This document shows positions 4,850-6,528 of a stretch of DNA of 6,528 nucleotides, piece after piece. The position numbers were made by a program, and so were the translations under genes. Position 1 is the first letter of the stretch. Each line of letters begins with the position of its first letter. Source of the DNA: an uncultured Lachnospiraceae bacterium (GTDB lineage: Bacteria > Bacillota > Clostridia > Lachnospirales > Lachnospiraceae). The DNA is taken from the NCBI GenBank assembly GCA_910586585.1, contig CAJUKA010000182.1, forward strand, positions 1 through 6,528, given 5' to 3'. The notes beneath the pieces are model-generated. The model was not told the DNA's origin and made no database searches. It saw only the letters and a list, made by a program, of their open reading frames with translations.

Positions 4850-6416
4850 AACAGCAGTGGCGATATACCTCCGCCTCTCAAATGAGGACAGCGACAAGGG
4901 AAAACTTGAAGAAAGCAACAGCATTTCAGCGCAACGGGTACTCCTTACAAAGCATGTAGAGGAACTTATGCAGGGACAGGAATACAGCATCACAGAGTTT
5001 AGTGATGACGGGTATTCCGGCACCGATTTCAACAGACCGGGCGTTCAGGCATTGATTGAAGCGGCAAAAAACGGCGATATCGGCATGATTGTTGTCAAAG
5101 ACTTTTCACGGTTTGGGCGGGATTATCTTGAAGTCGGAAGGTATCTTGAATATATCTTTCCAATCCTGCAGGTAAGGTTCGTGTCTGTCAATGACAATTA
5201 CGACAGCAGTGATAAGTTCGGGACAACAGGGGGAATGAGCGTTGCACTCAAAAACCTTGTTTATGGGATGTACAGTGCTGATCTGTCTAAAAAAGTACGG
5301 AGTGCAAGGGACACAAGGGTTAGGAACGGTGAGTTTGTCGGTCAGTTTGCCCCATATGGGTACATGAAGAACCCGGAAGATAAGCATGAACTGCTGATTG
5401 ATGAAAATGTGGCGTGGGTAGTGCGCAGAATTTTCCGGCAGGCTGCTGACGGAGTAAGCCATACGGAGATTGCAAGGCAGCTCAATGAGGAAGGAATACC
5501 GACAAGGTATCTGTACCACCAGTTAAAAGGCGATAATTTCCCGGATAAACAGCCACATGTTAAGATAAAAATGTGGAGTAACAGTTCAATCAGGAACATA
5601 ATTACTGACGAGACATATTTGGGAACAATGTTCTGGAACCGGGCAAGGTGCGGTATGGACACCAATAAGAAACGGGTAGAGCAGCCGAGGGAGAAATGGA
5701 TCATCGTAGAAAACCAGCATGAAGCCCTTGTATCAAAAGAACTTTTTCAGAAAGCAAATGATAACATTGTCGGACTTGATATGAGCGGAAGAACAACAGG
5801 CAGGCAAAATCTCTTTTTTATCTGTGGTTACTGTGGCAAAAGCCTTCAACTCAGAAACAGAAAAAACGATAAATATCATTGTAGAAGTCGTGTACAGCAG
5901 ATAGAGAATGACTGCCAAAAGATTAACATTGTAAAGGAAGAACTAGAAAATGCGGTGTTGTGTCAGGTAAGAGGAATGGCAAATATGCTCATTGAAGCAA
6001 GAGCTGTTCGCAAACAGGCACACAAGCATGACAGGAAATCAATACTTGAAACAACGGTTGCTGACAGTATGAAGGAAACGGCTCGTTGGAAAGACACAAA
6101 GCTGCACTTATATGAGCAATACAAGGCAGGAACGATTACCAGAGACGATTATGTTGCACGGATTGAAAAAGGTAAGATAAGAATGGAAGAACTGGAACAG
6201 ATCAAGAGTGCGGCACTGGAAGAACTGGACAGCTTACAGGCAGTATCAGAGCCGGAGGAAATATCGGACGAAAAACTGACAGAGTTTTCCGTACTGGAGT
6301 CCTTTGACAAAGACAGGTTAAAGACGCTGATTGATAAAGTTATTGTCTACGGATCGGATGCCATAGAGATTGTGTGGAAAGTCGGAAATCCTTTCAATGC
6401 TGACAGCACTGTATGA
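4842..6416 (+). CDS. Large serine recombinase 3 of the triplet
   Basis: This 524-residue protein is the shortest of the three. The catalytic domain begins almost at the N-terminus: YLRLS with nucleophile Ser13 and Arg11, DDGYSGTDFNRPG (55-67), and KDFSRFGRD with Arg90 and Arg93. The DNA-binding domain covers about 165-310 (FAPYGY 169-174). The zinc ribbon uses Cys328, Cys331, Cys347 and Cys358, followed by a charged helical region (about 400-465) and a short C-terminal IDKVIVYGSDAIEIVW segment. Shared stretches such as NGEF-V/I-G-x-FAPYGY and NDNYDS make it closer to recombinase 1 than to recombinase 2. ATG 4842 is chosen because a GAGGG-rich site (about 4828-4836) precedes it and MDKTAVAIYLRLS is a normal N-terminus. 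A GTG at 4818 would add 8 residues. It overlaps the end of recombinase 2 by 8 bases, consistent with translational coupling. Confidence 0.95.
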   Translation: MDKTAVAIYLRLSNEDSDKGKLEESNSISAQRVLLTKHVEELMQGQEYSITEFSDDGYSGTDFNRPGVQALIEAAKNGDIGMIVVKDFSRFGRDYLEVGRYLEYIFPILQVRFVSVNDNYDSSDKFGTTGGMSVALKNLVYGMYSADLSKKVRSARDTRVRNGEFVGQFAPYGYMKNPEDKHELLIDENVAWVVRRIFRQAADGVSHTEIARQLNEEGIPTRYLYHQLKGDNFPDKQPHVKIKMWSNSSIRNIITDETYLGTMFWNRARCGMDTNKKRVEQPREKWIIVENQHEALVSKELFQKANDNIVGLDMSGRTTGRQNLFFICGYCGKSLQLRNRKNDKYHCRSRVQQIENDCQKINIVKEELENAVLCQVRGMANMLIEARAVRKQAHKHDRKSILETTVADSMKETARWKDTKLHLYEQYKAGTITRDDYVARIEKGKIRMEELEQIKSAALEELDSLQAVSEPEEISDEKLTEFSVLESFDKDRLKTLIDKVIVYGSDAIEIVWKVGNPFNADSTV

Positions 6417-6454
6417 AAATCTGTTCCAATTTGCGGAAAGTAATGGTAAAATAG

Positions 6455-6505
6455 GAGCCATAGGCAAATCTGCCTGTGGCTCGCTAAAAAAATGAAATTT
6501 TTTTT
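6455..6505 (+). terminator. Strong hairpin terminator closing the recombinase operon
   Basis: GAGCCATAGGCA (6455-6466) pairs with TGCCTGTGGCTC (6471-6482) in a 12-bp stem with one G-U pair and an AATC loop, starting 38 bases after the last stop codon. A run of seven A (6486-6492) follows and then eight T (6498-6505), which can add a second AT-only stem. The T run is offset from the stem, so termination on this strand may use the extended structure. On the opposite strand the hairpin is followed by a short T stretch, so it may act in both directions. Confidence 0.75.
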
Positions 6506-6528
6506 ATTCCTTACTTGACACAAGCAGA
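6506..6528. other. Tail beyond the operon terminator, possible element end
   Basis: Only about 23 bases remain after the terminator and no gene is seen. They include CTTG-ACA-CAAG (6514-6524), an 11-base perfect inverted repeat. Integrase genes usually lie next to an attachment site, so the element boundary may be here or just past the window, but nothing visible proves it. Confidence 0.2.

Noticed and set aside
1647..5918. Several minus-strand open frames of 60-154 residues opposite the recombinase genes
   Set aside because: All lie antisense to well-supported recombinase coding sequence and show no family motifs.
6515..6520. TTGACA, a perfect -35 consensus
   Set aside because: The window ends before a -10 could be seen, so no promoter can be supported.
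1..6528. CRISPR arrays, tRNA or rRNA genes
   Set aside because: No regularly spaced repeat array, cloverleaf or rRNA-like sequence was seen in the window.

Overview
The window looks like the recombination end of an integrative mobile element (ICE or similar) in a gut Firmicute. A Clostridia/Lachnospiraceae host is the best guess. The grounds are strong AGGAGG-type ribosome binding sites, moderate GC, very tight gene packing on one strand, and a protein set (orphan PemK/MazF toxin, small accessory proteins, three large serine recombinases in tandem) familiar from Clostridia and streptococcal elements with serine integrase triplets. The host assignment is inference; no rRNA or housekeeping gene confirms it.

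Layout, all genes on the + strand. Positions 1-99 hold the open 3' end of an unidentified reading frame whose TGA overlaps the ATG of a PemK/MazF-type endoribonuclease toxin (99-464). A structured intergenic segment (493-549) follows, then an unrecognised 132-residue protein (583-981). A second structured segment of the same design (1003-1057) precedes a small 81-residue protein (1074-1319). A promoter with an extended -10 (1338-1366), two near-identical TTRGGACTAAAY repeats and a roughly 90-base leader then open the recombinase operon. The three recombinase genes are 1462-3153, 3155-4849 and 4842-6416, separated by 1 base and then overlapping by 8 bases. A strong 12-bp hairpin (6455-6482) with A and T runs closes the operon. 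The last ~25 bases may be the element's terminus or flanking DNA, but this cannot be decided here.

The three recombinases each keep the Y-x-R-L-S catalytic motif, the S-R-x-G-R arginines, a four-cysteine zinc ribbon and a helical C-terminal region, so all three appear intact. They are clearly diverged paralogues: the first and third resemble each other more than either resembles the second. They are probably made together from one transcript and act in excision and integration of the element. The most unusual signal outside the genes is the pair of matching intergenic segments at 493-549 and 1003-1057. They share four sequence blocks in the same order with a predicted hairpin, and may be a recurring RNA regulatory element of this mobile element.
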